Below, piece after piece: positions 6,414 through 11,968 of a stretch of 11,968 nucleotides of DNA. Both the position numbers and the translations under genes were made by a program. The notes under the pieces are model-generated. The model did no database searches. It was not told the DNA's origin and was given only the letters and a program-made list of their open reading frames with translations. Source of the DNA: Flavobacteriales bacterium UBA5871 (GTDB taxonomy: Bacteria; Bacteroidota; Bacteroidia; Flavobacteriales_D; Crocinitomicaceae); assembly GCA_002432085.1 (NCBI GenBank), contig DJFN01000241.1, positions 629 to 12,596 on the forward strand. The letters are read 5' to 3'. Each line of letters starts with the position of its first letter. Position 1 is the first letter of the stretch.

Positions 6414-6953
6414 TTACGCTTCTTTATTCCGCGGCTGTAACAACGGCAAGTATTCGTACCACGGCCCGACCTCCGTTTTGTATTGATGTGCCATCACGCG
6501 GGCGATCTGCGACAAGTGATTGAGATCGTGAACGGCCCAGGTCGAGATCAGCTGTGAAAGCGTTACTTCCCCGAAAACCGGATGAATACCTGTTCGAGAG
6601 TAGTCTGCGGCCGTGAGTCCCTTCGATCGCCACTTCCCGAGGTTTTCCCGTCGCAGCGTTTTGAATTCTTCCAACAGCATTGCCAGCGTTTTGCCCTTGC
6701 TTTCGTGGAATTGCGCGAAACGATCGAACGGGGCAAAGGTTTTATCGGAATTACCGGATAAAATAATCTCCATGCGTGCCATCCAGTCGGTGCGCTCGCC
6801 GTGAACAAAGTGACCGATCACGTCATAGACGCTCCAGCTTTCGCCGCCTTCGTTATTGGTTGTCCAGTCGTCGGAAAGACCGTTCAGAAGAAGCTCGAGT
6901 GCAGCGGGCGTGCGTTCCAGGATCTCGAGGGATTTTGCAGGATCGAATTTCAT
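6414..6953 (-). CDS. DinB-family (DinB_2) four-helix metalloprotein
   Basis: This 179-residue protein has the DinB/YfiT-like fold, which includes metal-dependent thiol transferases such as bacillithiol S-transferases and many uncharacterised damage- or stress-linked proteins. The expected histidine triad is visible: H48 (VIGHFVHGER) and H142 and H146 (AVHDLNHLSQIA). The WSVYDVIGHF motif near residue 40 and the C-terminal WYEYLPLL also fit. It is the last gene of the minus-strand run, 39 nt after the GyrI-like gene. The substrate cannot be deduced. Confidence 0.9.
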   Translation of the reverse strand: MKFDPAKSLEILERTPAALELLLNGLSDDWTTNNEGGESWSVYDVIGHFVHGERTDWMARMEIILSGNSDKTFAPFDRFAQFHESKGKTLAMLLEEFKTLRRENLGKWRSKGLTAADYSRTGIHPVFGEVTLSQLISTWAVHDLNHLSQIARVMAHQYKTEVGPWYEYLPLLQPRNKEA

Positions 6954-6992
6954 GATTGGATTTTTAGGATTAAGACTTCAGAATATAAGATA

Positions 6993-7409
6993 TCAGCATC
7001 CGGGATTGTCGAGACGGATCAGACATTGCATATCCTTCATGTTGAGGTAGCGCTCTACGCAGTAGCCTTGCGGATCGAGTCCCGGTTGGTCGGTGAGCTG
7101 CTGAAACGCTTTTCCTATCTGTTCGGGATGATTCATGTAATCCGCTACTTCGATGCACAGATACCGCCCCTTCTTGATTAGGAGTGTTTCGCATTTCAAC
7201 GAATCGCCTTCGCCGGGATAGTTTTCCTGTGCAGCGGCTTTGTAGACGATCTCACCGTTTTCCGGTCGTGAAAGCCCAAAATAGTGACGATTTTCCGTAA
7301 ACGGTGCAATAGCATGCAGCTGCTGATGGGCCGTCATAATGTCGTCCGGGAAGGAATCGGCTGTTTTACAGAACACCCTGATGTCTTCGGGAATAGTAAT
7401 CGTTTCCAT
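6993..7409 (-). CDS. GyrI-like small-molecule-binding domain protein (tentative)
   Basis: This 138-residue protein contains no DNA-binding helix-turn-helix. It looks like a free-standing effector-binding domain of the GyrI-like/SOUL superfamily. Suggestive features are an alternating strand-rich layout, RHYFGLSRPENGEIVYKAAA (41-60), the strand KKGRYLCIEVADY (79-91) preceding a helix (EQIGKAFQQL), and the C-terminal CVERYLNMKDMQCLIRL typical of these barrels. Such domains bind cationic or amphipathic ligands in AraC- or MerR-type regulators, or work alone. The ATG at 7409 was chosen because the frame upstream (to 7856) is antisense to the HMA gene and has the wrong composition. It lies 50 nt after the HMA gene and 39 nt before DinB. 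Family assignment is moderate. Confidence 0.6.
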   Translation of the reverse strand: METITIPEDIRVFCKTADSFPDDIMTAHQQLHAIAPFTENRHYFGLSRPENGEIVYKAAAQENYPGEGDSLKCETLLIKKGRYLCIEVADYMNHPEQIGKAFQQLTDQPGLDPQGYCVERYLNMKDMQCLIRLDNPGC

Positions 7410-7459
7410 ACAGTTATGTTGTTCCCTAAAAGTAAGAAAAACAACGCGTCCGGAATCGG

Positions 7460-8182
7460 TCAGAGCATAATCAGGATCGTTACGGCGCTCATGGCGATCA
7501 TCAACGCGTCTTCGATAATGGTCACGGTGCTCATCGGCAGGTCGAAAACGGCTCCCAGGCAGGCACATTGGATCGCGCGCTTGTTCAGAACGCTTTGCAG
7601 AACGCCCAGCAAGCTTATCGACATTACCACGAACGTAATTGCATTCACAGCCAGCGGGTAGATGTCGGTCAGATAGGCCAGCCCGAGTCCTAGCTCGATG
7701 AATGCGTAAACGTAGCCCCAGCCATTCCAGCGTTTGGCAATCACGTCGTACATGGCGTAACTTTCGGCGAATCCTTTCAGATTGAGCAGCTTGAAGAAGG
7801 AGAAAACGAGGAAAAACCCGGCCATGAAATGCGTCATCCACTGCATAAAATTCCATTCGGCTTGTACAAACTGGATCAGAACAGTCACAGCTGTTATGTA
7901 GCCGAATATCAGTAAAATCGGACGATAGGTCTTGAACCAGCTTTTGGTCTGTTCCTGCATTTCGCTATGCCCCTGTGCTTCGATGGTGTACTTCGATTCG
8001 CTTCCGCCGAGCGCCTGCTGCAGCTCATTTACGGTAACGTGTGTATCCATCGTGACAACGGCTGTCTGGTTTTCTCTTGAAACTTCAACTTCGAGCACGT
8101 CCGGATGCATTAATAAACGGCTTTTAACGGTGGCCTCGCAGCTGCCGCAAGTCATTCCGGAAATATGATAGGTATGTGTCAT
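7460..8182 (-). CDS. HMA domain fused to MauE/DoxX-like membrane protein
   Basis: This 240-residue fusion protein has an N-terminal heavy-metal-associated domain (residues 1-70) with the metal-binding GMTCGSC (C12 and C15). Four to five predicted membrane segments follow, at about 88-106, 117-133, 156-172, 178-196 and 220-238. The membrane part resembles the MauE/DoxX-like family and keeps a cysteine pair in QCACLGAVFDLP (C206 and C208), the spot where MauE proteins have their conserved cysteines. A role in handling copper or another soft metal, or in thiol-disulfide exchange at the inner membrane, is inferred. The GNAT gene lies 27 nt upstream. No P-type ATPase or metal regulator is next to it, so the physiological partner is unknown. 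Confidence 0.85.
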   Translation of the reverse strand: MTHTYHISGMTCGSCEATVKSRLLMHPDVLEVEVSRENQTAVVTMDTHVTVNELQQALGGSESKYTIEAQGHSEMQEQTKSWFKTYRPILLIFGYITAVTVLIQFVQAEWNFMQWMTHFMAGFFLVFSFFKLLNLKGFAESYAMYDVIAKRWNGWGYVYAFIELGLGLAYLTDIYPLAVNAITFVVMSISLLGVLQSVLNKRAIQCACLGAVFDLPMSTVTIIEDALMIAMSAVTILIML

Positions 8183-8209
8183 GTTGTTATCGTTTATGGA
8201 TGGAACCTT

Positions 8210-8641
8210 TTATTGCCGCAATCGCATATGCAAAATAGGGAAGGGCTTGCCCATCGGATCGGTTGCCGAACGCGCGAAGGTCTCAAAACCGGCATGCTGG
8301 TAAAAGCCCACGGCTTGTCCGTTCTGTTCATTCACGTCGACTTCGGTTGCCTGTAGCTCATCAATACCATAGCGAAGCAAGAGCGTTCCCAATCCTTTTC
8401 CGCGCTCATCGGGATGAAGGAAGAGCATTTCGATCTTCGGACCGAGAATGCCCAGGAAACCGGTGATTTTGCCGTCTTCGTTTTTTGTACAACGCAGCTC
8501 GACATCGCACAGAAAGCCGGGAACGAGTCGTTTGAAATACACGATGTCTTCCGGTTCCAGGAAATAATGCGTCGCTCTGACGGATGCTTCCCAGAGATCG
8601 ACGATAGCTGCATGATCGGTTGGCTCAACGCGATGAATCAT
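8210..8641 (-). CDS. GNAT family N-acetyltransferase (YjaB-like)
   Basis: This 143-residue acetyl-CoA-dependent acyltransferase carries the acetyl-CoA pyrophosphate loop at residues 80-86 (HPDERGKGLGT). Also present are LWEASVRATHYFL (17-28), VDVNEQNGQAVGFYQHAGF (101-119) and a C-terminal RSATDPMGKPFPILHM. This layout closely matches that of E. coli YjaB, including the VNEQN-QAVGFY and GKP-P-L segments. The acceptor substrate is unknown. The start codon overlaps the stop of the VOC gene as ATGA, so translation is probably coupled. Confidence 0.88.
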   Translation of the reverse strand: MIHRVEPTDHAAIVDLWEASVRATHYFLEPEDIVYFKRLVPGFLCDVELRCTKNEDGKITGFLGILGPKIEMLFLHPDERGKGLGTLLLRYGIDELQATEVDVNEQNGQAVGFYQHAGFETFARSATDPMGKPFPILHMRLRQ

Positions 8642-9537
8642 TCATTGAAAGCTTTTTCGAGCGCTTCGATGTCGAGCTTTTTCATTGCCATAAAAGCTTT
8701 CGTTACGCGCTCGGTGCGTTCTTTATCCGGATGCTTGAGCATTTCTTCGAGCTGAACAGGTGTCACCTGCCAGGAAACGCCGAATTTGTCTTTCAGCCAG
8801 CCGCATTGAACTTCCTGTCCGCCTTCGGTAAGGTATTTCCAGTAATAATCGATCTCGGCTTGTGTACGGCAATTCACGATCAGCGAAAGCGCTTCGTTGA
8901 ACGGCATATTCATGGGAACGCTGCTGTCCATAGCTGATAATGTTTCTCCAAGTAGTTTGAACTGCGCGTATTCCACCTGTCCTTTCATCGGGCCTTCTTC
9001 GGGCTTGATGATCATGTCGGTCGTTCCGCGAAAAACGGATGTATAAAACTGAACGGCTTCTTCGGCTTTTCCCTGCTGATCGCCGTTGAACAGCAATGAA
9101 GGCATGAGCAGTTGTTCCGGACTGTGGTCCCGCGCGATCATGATCTGCCATGACAACCCGAAACGGTCCTGGATCCAGCCGTATTTTTCGGCCCACGGAT
9201 ATTTATCGAGTGGCATCAGGACTTTCCCTCCGTCGGAGAACGCTTCCCAGTAGCGGTCGGCTTCCGTTTCGGTCTGACAAAGGATGAAATAGGAAATGGA
9301 CGCGTTGAGCTGAAAAATCGGTCCGCCGTTGATCGCCGTGAATTCCGCTCCGCTGATGTTAAATGCTACGGCCATCACGCTGCCTTCGGGTTGTTGATGG
9401 AATTCAAATCCTTCTTTCCCGTAATGCGTGATGCTATCGATTGCTGAATCCGGAAAGATGGAAACGTAGAACCGTGCTGCTGCTTCGGCTTCTTTGTCGA
9501 ACCAGAGTCCGTTGCTGAGGTATGGCGTTGCTTTCAT
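8638..9537 (-). CDS. Two-domain VOC/PhnB-like protein
   Basis: This 299-residue protein holds two copies of the PhnB-like (3-demethylubiquinone-9 3-methyltransferase-named) VOC module. Copy one covers about 1-135 (ATPYLSNGLWFDKEAEAAARFYVSIFP to WIQDRFGLSWQIM) and copy two about 145-260 (PSLLFNG to WLKDKFGVSWQV). A helical tail follows at 263-299 (LKHPDKERTERVTKAFMAMKKLDIEALEKAF), typical of the family. The paired WxxDxFGxSWQ motifs show internal duplication. VOC proteins include metal-dependent dioxygenases, glyoxalases and antibiotic-binding proteins. The methyltransferase name attached to this subfamily is widely regarded as unsupported, so the function is unknown. It is probably the first gene of the minus-strand operon reaching to DinB. 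Confidence 0.9.
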   Translation of the reverse strand: MKATPYLSNGLWFDKEAEAAARFYVSIFPDSAIDSITHYGKEGFEFHQQPEGSVMAVAFNISGAEFTAINGGPIFQLNASISYFILCQTETEADRYWEAFSDGGKVLMPLDKYPWAEKYGWIQDRFGLSWQIMIARDHSPEQLLMPSLLFNGDQQGKAEEAVQFYTSVFRGTTDMIIKPEEGPMKGQVEYAQFKLLGETLSAMDSSVPMNMPFNEALSLIVNCRTQAEIDYYWKYLTEGGQEVQCGWLKDKFGVSWQVTPVQLEEMLKHPDKERTERVTKAFMAMKKLDIEALEKAFNE

Positions 9538-9559
9538 ATGCTTCGTTTTGGTCTTCTAT

Positions 9560-9567
9560 CAAAGCTA
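9560..9567 (-). promoter_or_regulatory. -7 box upstream of the VOC-to-DinB operon
   Basis: The minus strand reads TAGCTTTG, a perfect TAnnTTTG, 22 nt before the VOC ATG at 9537, giving a leader of about 16 nt. The nearest upstream TTG, in the repeat arm at 9591-9600, is 27 nt away. That is longer than the usual 17-23, so the -33 element is doubtful. Confidence 0.45.
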
Positions 9568-9675
9568 CGACTTTTCGTTGGGAATATTTCACCACAAAAG
9601 GCACAGAGATTATTTGATGAGCTGTGTGTAGTTCGAAGCATCTGCCTACGGCTGATTACACAAAAGACGCTACTA

Positions 9676-9698
9676 AAACCACCCGAATCGGGGTGTTT
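9676..9698. terminator. Hairpin inside the nested repeat, possible weak terminator
   Basis: CACCC (9680-9684) pairs with GGGTG (9691-9695) around the loop GAATCG, and flanking AAA and TTT could extend the stem past one bulged C. The T-run is only three bases on either side. It could stop transcription leaving the YD-repeat gene on the minus strand, but it is also just part of the repeat element. Confidence 0.3.
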
Positions 9699-9736
9699 GC
9701 AAACAGAGCATCATCATTTAATCTCTTTTGTGTAGG

Positions 9737-9754
9737 TCTCCGCCGCGGCGGAGA
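9737..9754. repeat. 18-bp perfect GC-rich palindrome
   Basis: TCTCCGCCGCGGCGGAGA is a perfect palindrome and much richer in GC than its AT-rich surroundings. It lies 2 bp outside the inner inverted-repeat arm. It could be a protein-binding site, a recombination site or the core of a dispersed palindromic repeat. Confidence 0.7.
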
Positions 9755-9812
9755 GCGCTTTCAACATACTAGTACATAACCTGACTTTTGTGGTAAGAAA
9801 AAATCTCAGATG

Positions 9813-10733
9813 TCAATAGTACTCCAGCTTTCGCTTGATCACATAAACGGTTTTTCCGACGACGCTCCGGCAGGAAGTCCAGTTGCCGTGTTTGTCGAAG
9901 GTATAGGAGTTGATAACGGTCTGAGCGATTTTGCCTTCGTCGTCGACCTCAGTGATCTTGACCGGGTTGCCATCGACGTAGGTGTATTCGATGTGGCCCT
10001 CTGATTCGCCTTCGTCGAAGAGCTCCCATTTTTCGCCGGTGAGCTTTCCGTCTGTATAGCTGTAAGTCGTGCGCTCGAGTAAACCGTCTTCATCATCGCT
10101 CCAGGTCATCTGGATGAGGTTTCCGGCTGCATCGTATTTGTATTCGAACCAGTCTCTGTAGCTGTAATCTTCCGCAGCCATTTCTTCGTAAACGAGCAGG
10201 CCTTTTTCGTAGCGCAGGTTCTGCACTTCGCTGCTTTTTTCCAGCAAGTCGTAATGGATCTTTTTGACCACCTGATTCTGTTCATTGTAAACCCAGCTTA
10301 CGTGCTGACTTGGCTGATCTTCTTCCGAAGGCAGCTTCGCACGGGTTTTCACGGTCGTTTCCGCGATACGGCCTTTTTCGTCGTAAGTGTAGCTTGTGAT
10401 ATGATAAGTCGACACGAATTGCACCAGACGGCCGTTTTCGTAGGTGTAAGCTTCATTTCCATCAGTCGCCGAGATATTCAGGTTGGTTCGTTTCAGCAGG
10501 TTTCCTTTTTCGTCGAATTCAAGTTGGTAGTCGTGTTCCCAGGTATGCAATCTTCCTTTGGAAAGCGTCGGTTTTCCATTGGTGCCGGTCGTTTCCCGGA
10601 ACGATTCTTCCGAAAGTGTTTTCACCTCGCCGTTCAAATGGAAAGCAGCGCGATCGATCGGATCTTTTTCCATTTCCTGTGCGGAAGTAGCAAAGAACAG
10701 CAGCGAAAAGGCGGTAGAAAGAAGTATTCTCAT
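9813..10733 (-). CDS. Secreted YD-repeat (RHS-like) protein
   Basis: This 306-residue protein has a signal peptide (MRILLSTAFSLLFFATSAQ, cleavage near 19). It then carries about nine degenerate YD-type repeats of roughly 25 residues. Their cores are FDEKGNLL (73), YENGRLVQF (98), YDEKGRIAE (117), YNEQNQVVK (149), YEKGLLV (175), YDAAGNLIQ (200), YTDGKLTG (226), YVDGNPVKI (252) and FDKHGNWT (279). Such repeats build a beta-strand spiral in RHS/YD proteins. Here there is no toxin domain, no RHS core signature and no type IX sorting domain, so this is a short repeat-only exported protein of unknown role. Small proteins of this kind are common in Bacteroidota. It starts 6 nt after the uracil-DNA glycosylase stop and probably shares its transcript. 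Confidence 0.8.
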   Translation of the reverse strand: MRILLSTAFSLLFFATSAQEMEKDPIDRAAFHLNGEVKTLSEESFRETTGTNGKPTLSKGRLHTWEHDYQLEFDEKGNLLKRTNLNISATDGNEAYTYENGRLVQFVSTYHITSYTYDEKGRIAETTVKTRAKLPSEEDQPSQHVSWVYNEQNQVVKKIHYDLLEKSSEVQNLRYEKGLLVYEEMAAEDYSYRDWFEYKYDAAGNLIQMTWSDDEDGLLERTTYSYTDGKLTGEKWELFDEGESEGHIEYTYVDGNPVKITEVDDEGKIAQTVINSYTFDKHGNWTSCRSVVGKTVYVIKRKLEYY

Positions 10734-10739
10734 GTGTCG

Positions 10740-11333
10740 TTAGTTTGTTCGCTTCAGCTCGTCTACCAGTTGTCGCAGCGCCGGAACGATTTCCTCTTCG
10801 AACCAGGGATTCCGGGCTTGCCAGATCCGGTTGCGCGGCGACGGATGTACGAGCGGAAAATAATCCGGTAAAAACGTGCCAAAGTTGCGAACCGTTTCCG
10901 TCAGGTTGTTCCCGAAGCGTTCGCCAAGATAGTACTTTTGGGCATACTGACCGATGAGCAGTGATAGTCCGATGTCGGGCATCCGATCGAGCAATTGTCC
11001 GTGCCATTCGGGTGCACACAGCTTACACGGCGGTAAATCGCCCGAAGTACCTTTTCCCGGATAGCAGAACCCCATGGGCATAATGGCGAAAAGACGGTCG
11101 TCGTAGAATTCTTCCCGCGTCACATTCAGCCAGCGTCTTAATTCATCGCCACTCGGGTCGTTGAACGGGATTCCTGTTTGCTGAACACGCATGCCGGGGG
11201 CCTGTCCGATGATCAGAATACGCGATTGCGCGCCGGCCTGAACAACCGGTCTCGGCGGAAAAGGCAGATTGTCGCTACACAAATGGCAGTTCCGTATGCG
11301 GGTCAGTAATTCGTCCATACTTTCTGTTGACAC
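10740..11333 (-). CDS. Uracil-DNA glycosylase family protein, Fe-S type
   Basis: This protein of up to 197 residues has motif A IIGQAPGMRV (41-50) and motif C HPSPRN (163-168) of the family 4/5-like uracil-DNA glycosylase superfamily, which removes uracil from DNA at the start of base excision repair. Two cysteine pairs, C16-x2-C19 (CHLC) and C103-x2-C106 (CKLC), fit a [4Fe-4S] cluster. Family text is also seen in TGIPFNDPSGDELRRWL, FYDDRLFAIMPMGFCYPGKG and LLIGQYAQKYYLG. The longest frame begins with GTG at 11333; an ATG at 11318 (residue 6) is a good alternative, and both keep all motifs. The 3' end is 6 nt from the YD-repeat gene. Activity on uracil is expected but some relatives prefer other lesions. 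Confidence 0.9.
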   Translation of the reverse strand: MSTESMDELLTRIRNCHLCSDNLPFPPRPVVQAGAQSRILIIGQAPGMRVQQTGIPFNDPSGDELRRWLNVTREEFYDDRLFAIMPMGFCYPGKGTSGDLPPCKLCAPEWHGQLLDRMPDIGLSLLIGQYAQKYYLGERFGNNLTETVRNFGTFLPDYFPLVHPSPRNRIWQARNPWFEEEIVPALRQLVDELKRTN

Positions 11334-11383
11334 AACGATAACAGTTAAACAATCAAGATCGACTTTAAACCGGTGCGATTCAA

Positions 11384-11412
11384 TTGCTTATTCCAAATTT
11401 TAACTATTTTTG
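11384..11412 (+). promoter_or_regulatory. Consensus Bacteroidota promoter
   Basis: TTG (11384-11386) is followed after 18 nt by TATTTTTG (11405-11412), which fully matches TTG-N17-23-TAnnTTTG. A start site near 11418 would leave a leader of about 15 nt before the TTG start codon at 11433. The TTG is part of CAATTG, so it also reads TTG on the other strand, but no matching -7 box for the glycosylase gene is seen. Confidence 0.6.
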
Positions 11413-11432
11413 GGGAACCAACACGCGCCTTT

Positions 11433-11968
11433 TTGACCATAAAACTAACTATTCTACTACTGTTGCTATCCCTGACTGCCTCTGCCCAAGACGTAGAGAA
11501 CGTTGTTAAGGATGCAAAAGATCTGTTGCACCAGGATCCCGTAACCATTCAGGGCGGTCTTGGGGCTACTTCCGTTTTTTACAGTGCAGAAGGAATTGCC
11601 AGCCGCCGCGACCCGTTTTACTGGGCTCTGAATGGCAATCTCAACATTACGATCCTGGGCAAAATTTCCTGCCCGTTCAATTTCACAATTACCCAGCAGG
11701 ATAAGAATTTTACACACGGACTGGACAAATTCAGTCAGCCGTTCAACCAGTTCGGGATTAGTCCACGCTACAAATGGATAACCGTTCACGCGGGCTATCG
11801 TTCTATGGAATTCAGCGAGCACTCTCTGAGCGGGGCGCTTTTTCTCGGCGGGGGTGTGGAAGTGAAACCATCGAAGGGAATTTTGTCGGGAAGTGTGGCT
11901 TATGGCCGTTTCCTGAAAGCCATTCCGGTCGGAGGTGTGGAAGGCGTAACGGTTTCGTTGCAGGCCTA
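11433..11968 (+). CDS. Secreted or outer-membrane protein, TTG start, cut by window edge
   Basis: The frame is open for 178 codons to the window end. It begins with a signal peptide when read from TTG: (M)TIKLTILLLLLSLTASAQ, then DVENVVKDAKDLLHQDPV. The following text (IQGGLGATSVFYSAEG, DPFYWALNGNLNITILGKISCPFNF, FGISPRYKWITVHAGYRSMEFSEHSLSGALFLGGGVEV) has the alternating aromatic and glycine-rich strands of an outer-membrane beta-barrel. I recognise it only as a kind of large Bacteroidota surface protein and give no function. No ATG exists upstream in this frame before or after the promoter. The first in-frame ATG lies at codon 125, past the signal peptide, so TTG (or less likely ATA at 11439) must initiate. 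It diverges from the glycosylase gene. Confidence 0.7.
   Translation, partial: MTIKLTILLLLLSLTASAQDVENVVKDAKDLLHQDPVTIQGGLGATSVFYSAEGIASRRDPFYWALNGNLNITILGKISCPFNFTITQQDKNFTHGLDKFSQPFNQFGISPRYKWITVHAGYRSMEFSEHSLSGALFLGGGVEVKPSKGILSGSVAYGRFLKAIPVGGVEGVTVSLQA

Larger units (their letters stand above)
9591..9794. repeat. Nested inverted-repeat element (MITE-like) in intergenic gap
   Basis: The outer arms ACCACAAAAG (9591-9600) and CTTTTGTGGT (9785-9794) are perfect inverted repeats. The inner arms TACACAAAAGA (9657-9667) and TCTTTTGTGTA (9724-9734) are perfect at 11 bp. CACAAAAG therefore occurs four times as two nested pairs. The 275-bp gap between the VOC and YD-repeat genes contains essentially only this structure and no credible gene. 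Terminal sequence of the type TTTCACCACAAAAGGCACAGAG resembles, from memory, edges of dispersed intergenic repeats found in many Bacteroidota, some of them next to GxxExxY-family genes. Confidence 0.65.

Noticed and set aside
7410..7856. N-terminal extension of the GyrI-like frame to 287 codons
   Set aside because: It is out of frame over the HMA-MauE gene on the same strand and its text is unlike any protein; the ATG at 7409 gives a normal family length.
9538..9735. 65-codon plus-strand frame in the intergenic gap
   Set aside because: It runs through the inverted-repeat arms and hairpin, has no recognisable promoter, and shows no protein-like pattern.
10254..10871. 205-codon plus-strand open frame
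   Set aside because: It is antisense to the YD-repeat and glycosylase genes, both well supported, and has the phenylalanine- and valine-rich text usual for such shadows.
11466..11822. 118-codon minus-strand frame opposite the secreted protein
   Set aside because: The plus-strand frame has a promoter, signal peptide and barrel-like strands; the minus frame shows none of these.

Overview
The window reads as a chromosomal segment of a Bacteroidota bacterium, most likely Flavobacteriales and possibly Crocinitomicaceae-like. The lineage is inferred from three things: the protein families present, near-consensus TAnnTTTG -7 promoter boxes, and the lack of clear Shine-Dalgarno sequences. Most genes are housekeeping or ordinary accessory genes. 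No phage, CRISPR array, rRNA, tRNA or complete insertion sequence is visible.

Region 1 (2-2487). The window opens inside prfC (release factor 3, + strand), which converges on a small HsdR_N-type PD-(D/E)XK protein gene (- strand). Between them sits a cassette of about 480 bp. It holds one four-helix-bundle (23S rRNA intervening-sequence-protein type) gene bounded by 22-bp inverted repeats that match at 21 of 22 positions. The repeat sequence extends into the last codons of both neighbours and supplies both stop codons.

Region 2 (2484-4081). An AAA+ ATPase fused to a DUF234-type PD-(D/E)XK domain lies upstream of the HsdR_N gene and overlaps it by 4 bp (ATGA). Its divergent promoter region towards holA holds a 94-bp dyad: four alternating AGCGGAA/TTCCGCT boxes about one common centre, with a TATATTTA box in each half. 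It could be a multi-site operator or a small palindromic element.

Region 3 (4082-6413). holA, rsmE and a secreted DUF4159 protein gene form a tight + strand operon covering replication, ribosome modification and an envelope protein of unknown role. It ends with no spacer against the oppositely oriented DinB gene.

Region 4 (6414-9537, - strand). A probable five-gene operon runs from a two-domain VOC/PhnB-like protein to a YjaB-like GNAT acetyltransferase (ATGA overlap), an HMA domain fused to a MauE/DoxX-like membrane protein, a GyrI-like protein and a DinB-fold protein. All are small stress, detoxification or ligand-binding families; no joint pathway is evident.

Region 5 (9538-9812). This non-coding gap contains nested perfect inverted repeats (10 bp and 11 bp arms), an internal hairpin and an 18-bp GC-rich palindrome, which resembles a degenerate MITE-like insertion.

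Region 6 (9813-11968). An iron-sulfur-type uracil-DNA glycosylase gene is followed 6 nt later by a secreted YD-repeat protein gene (- strand). Diverging from them is the start of a secreted protein gene that runs off the window, with a good Bacteroidota promoter and apparently a TTG start.

The best candidates for something little described are the four-helix-bundle cassette, the dyad at 3926-4019 and the nested repeat at 9591-9794. No complete new defence or biosynthetic system can be supported from this sequence alone.
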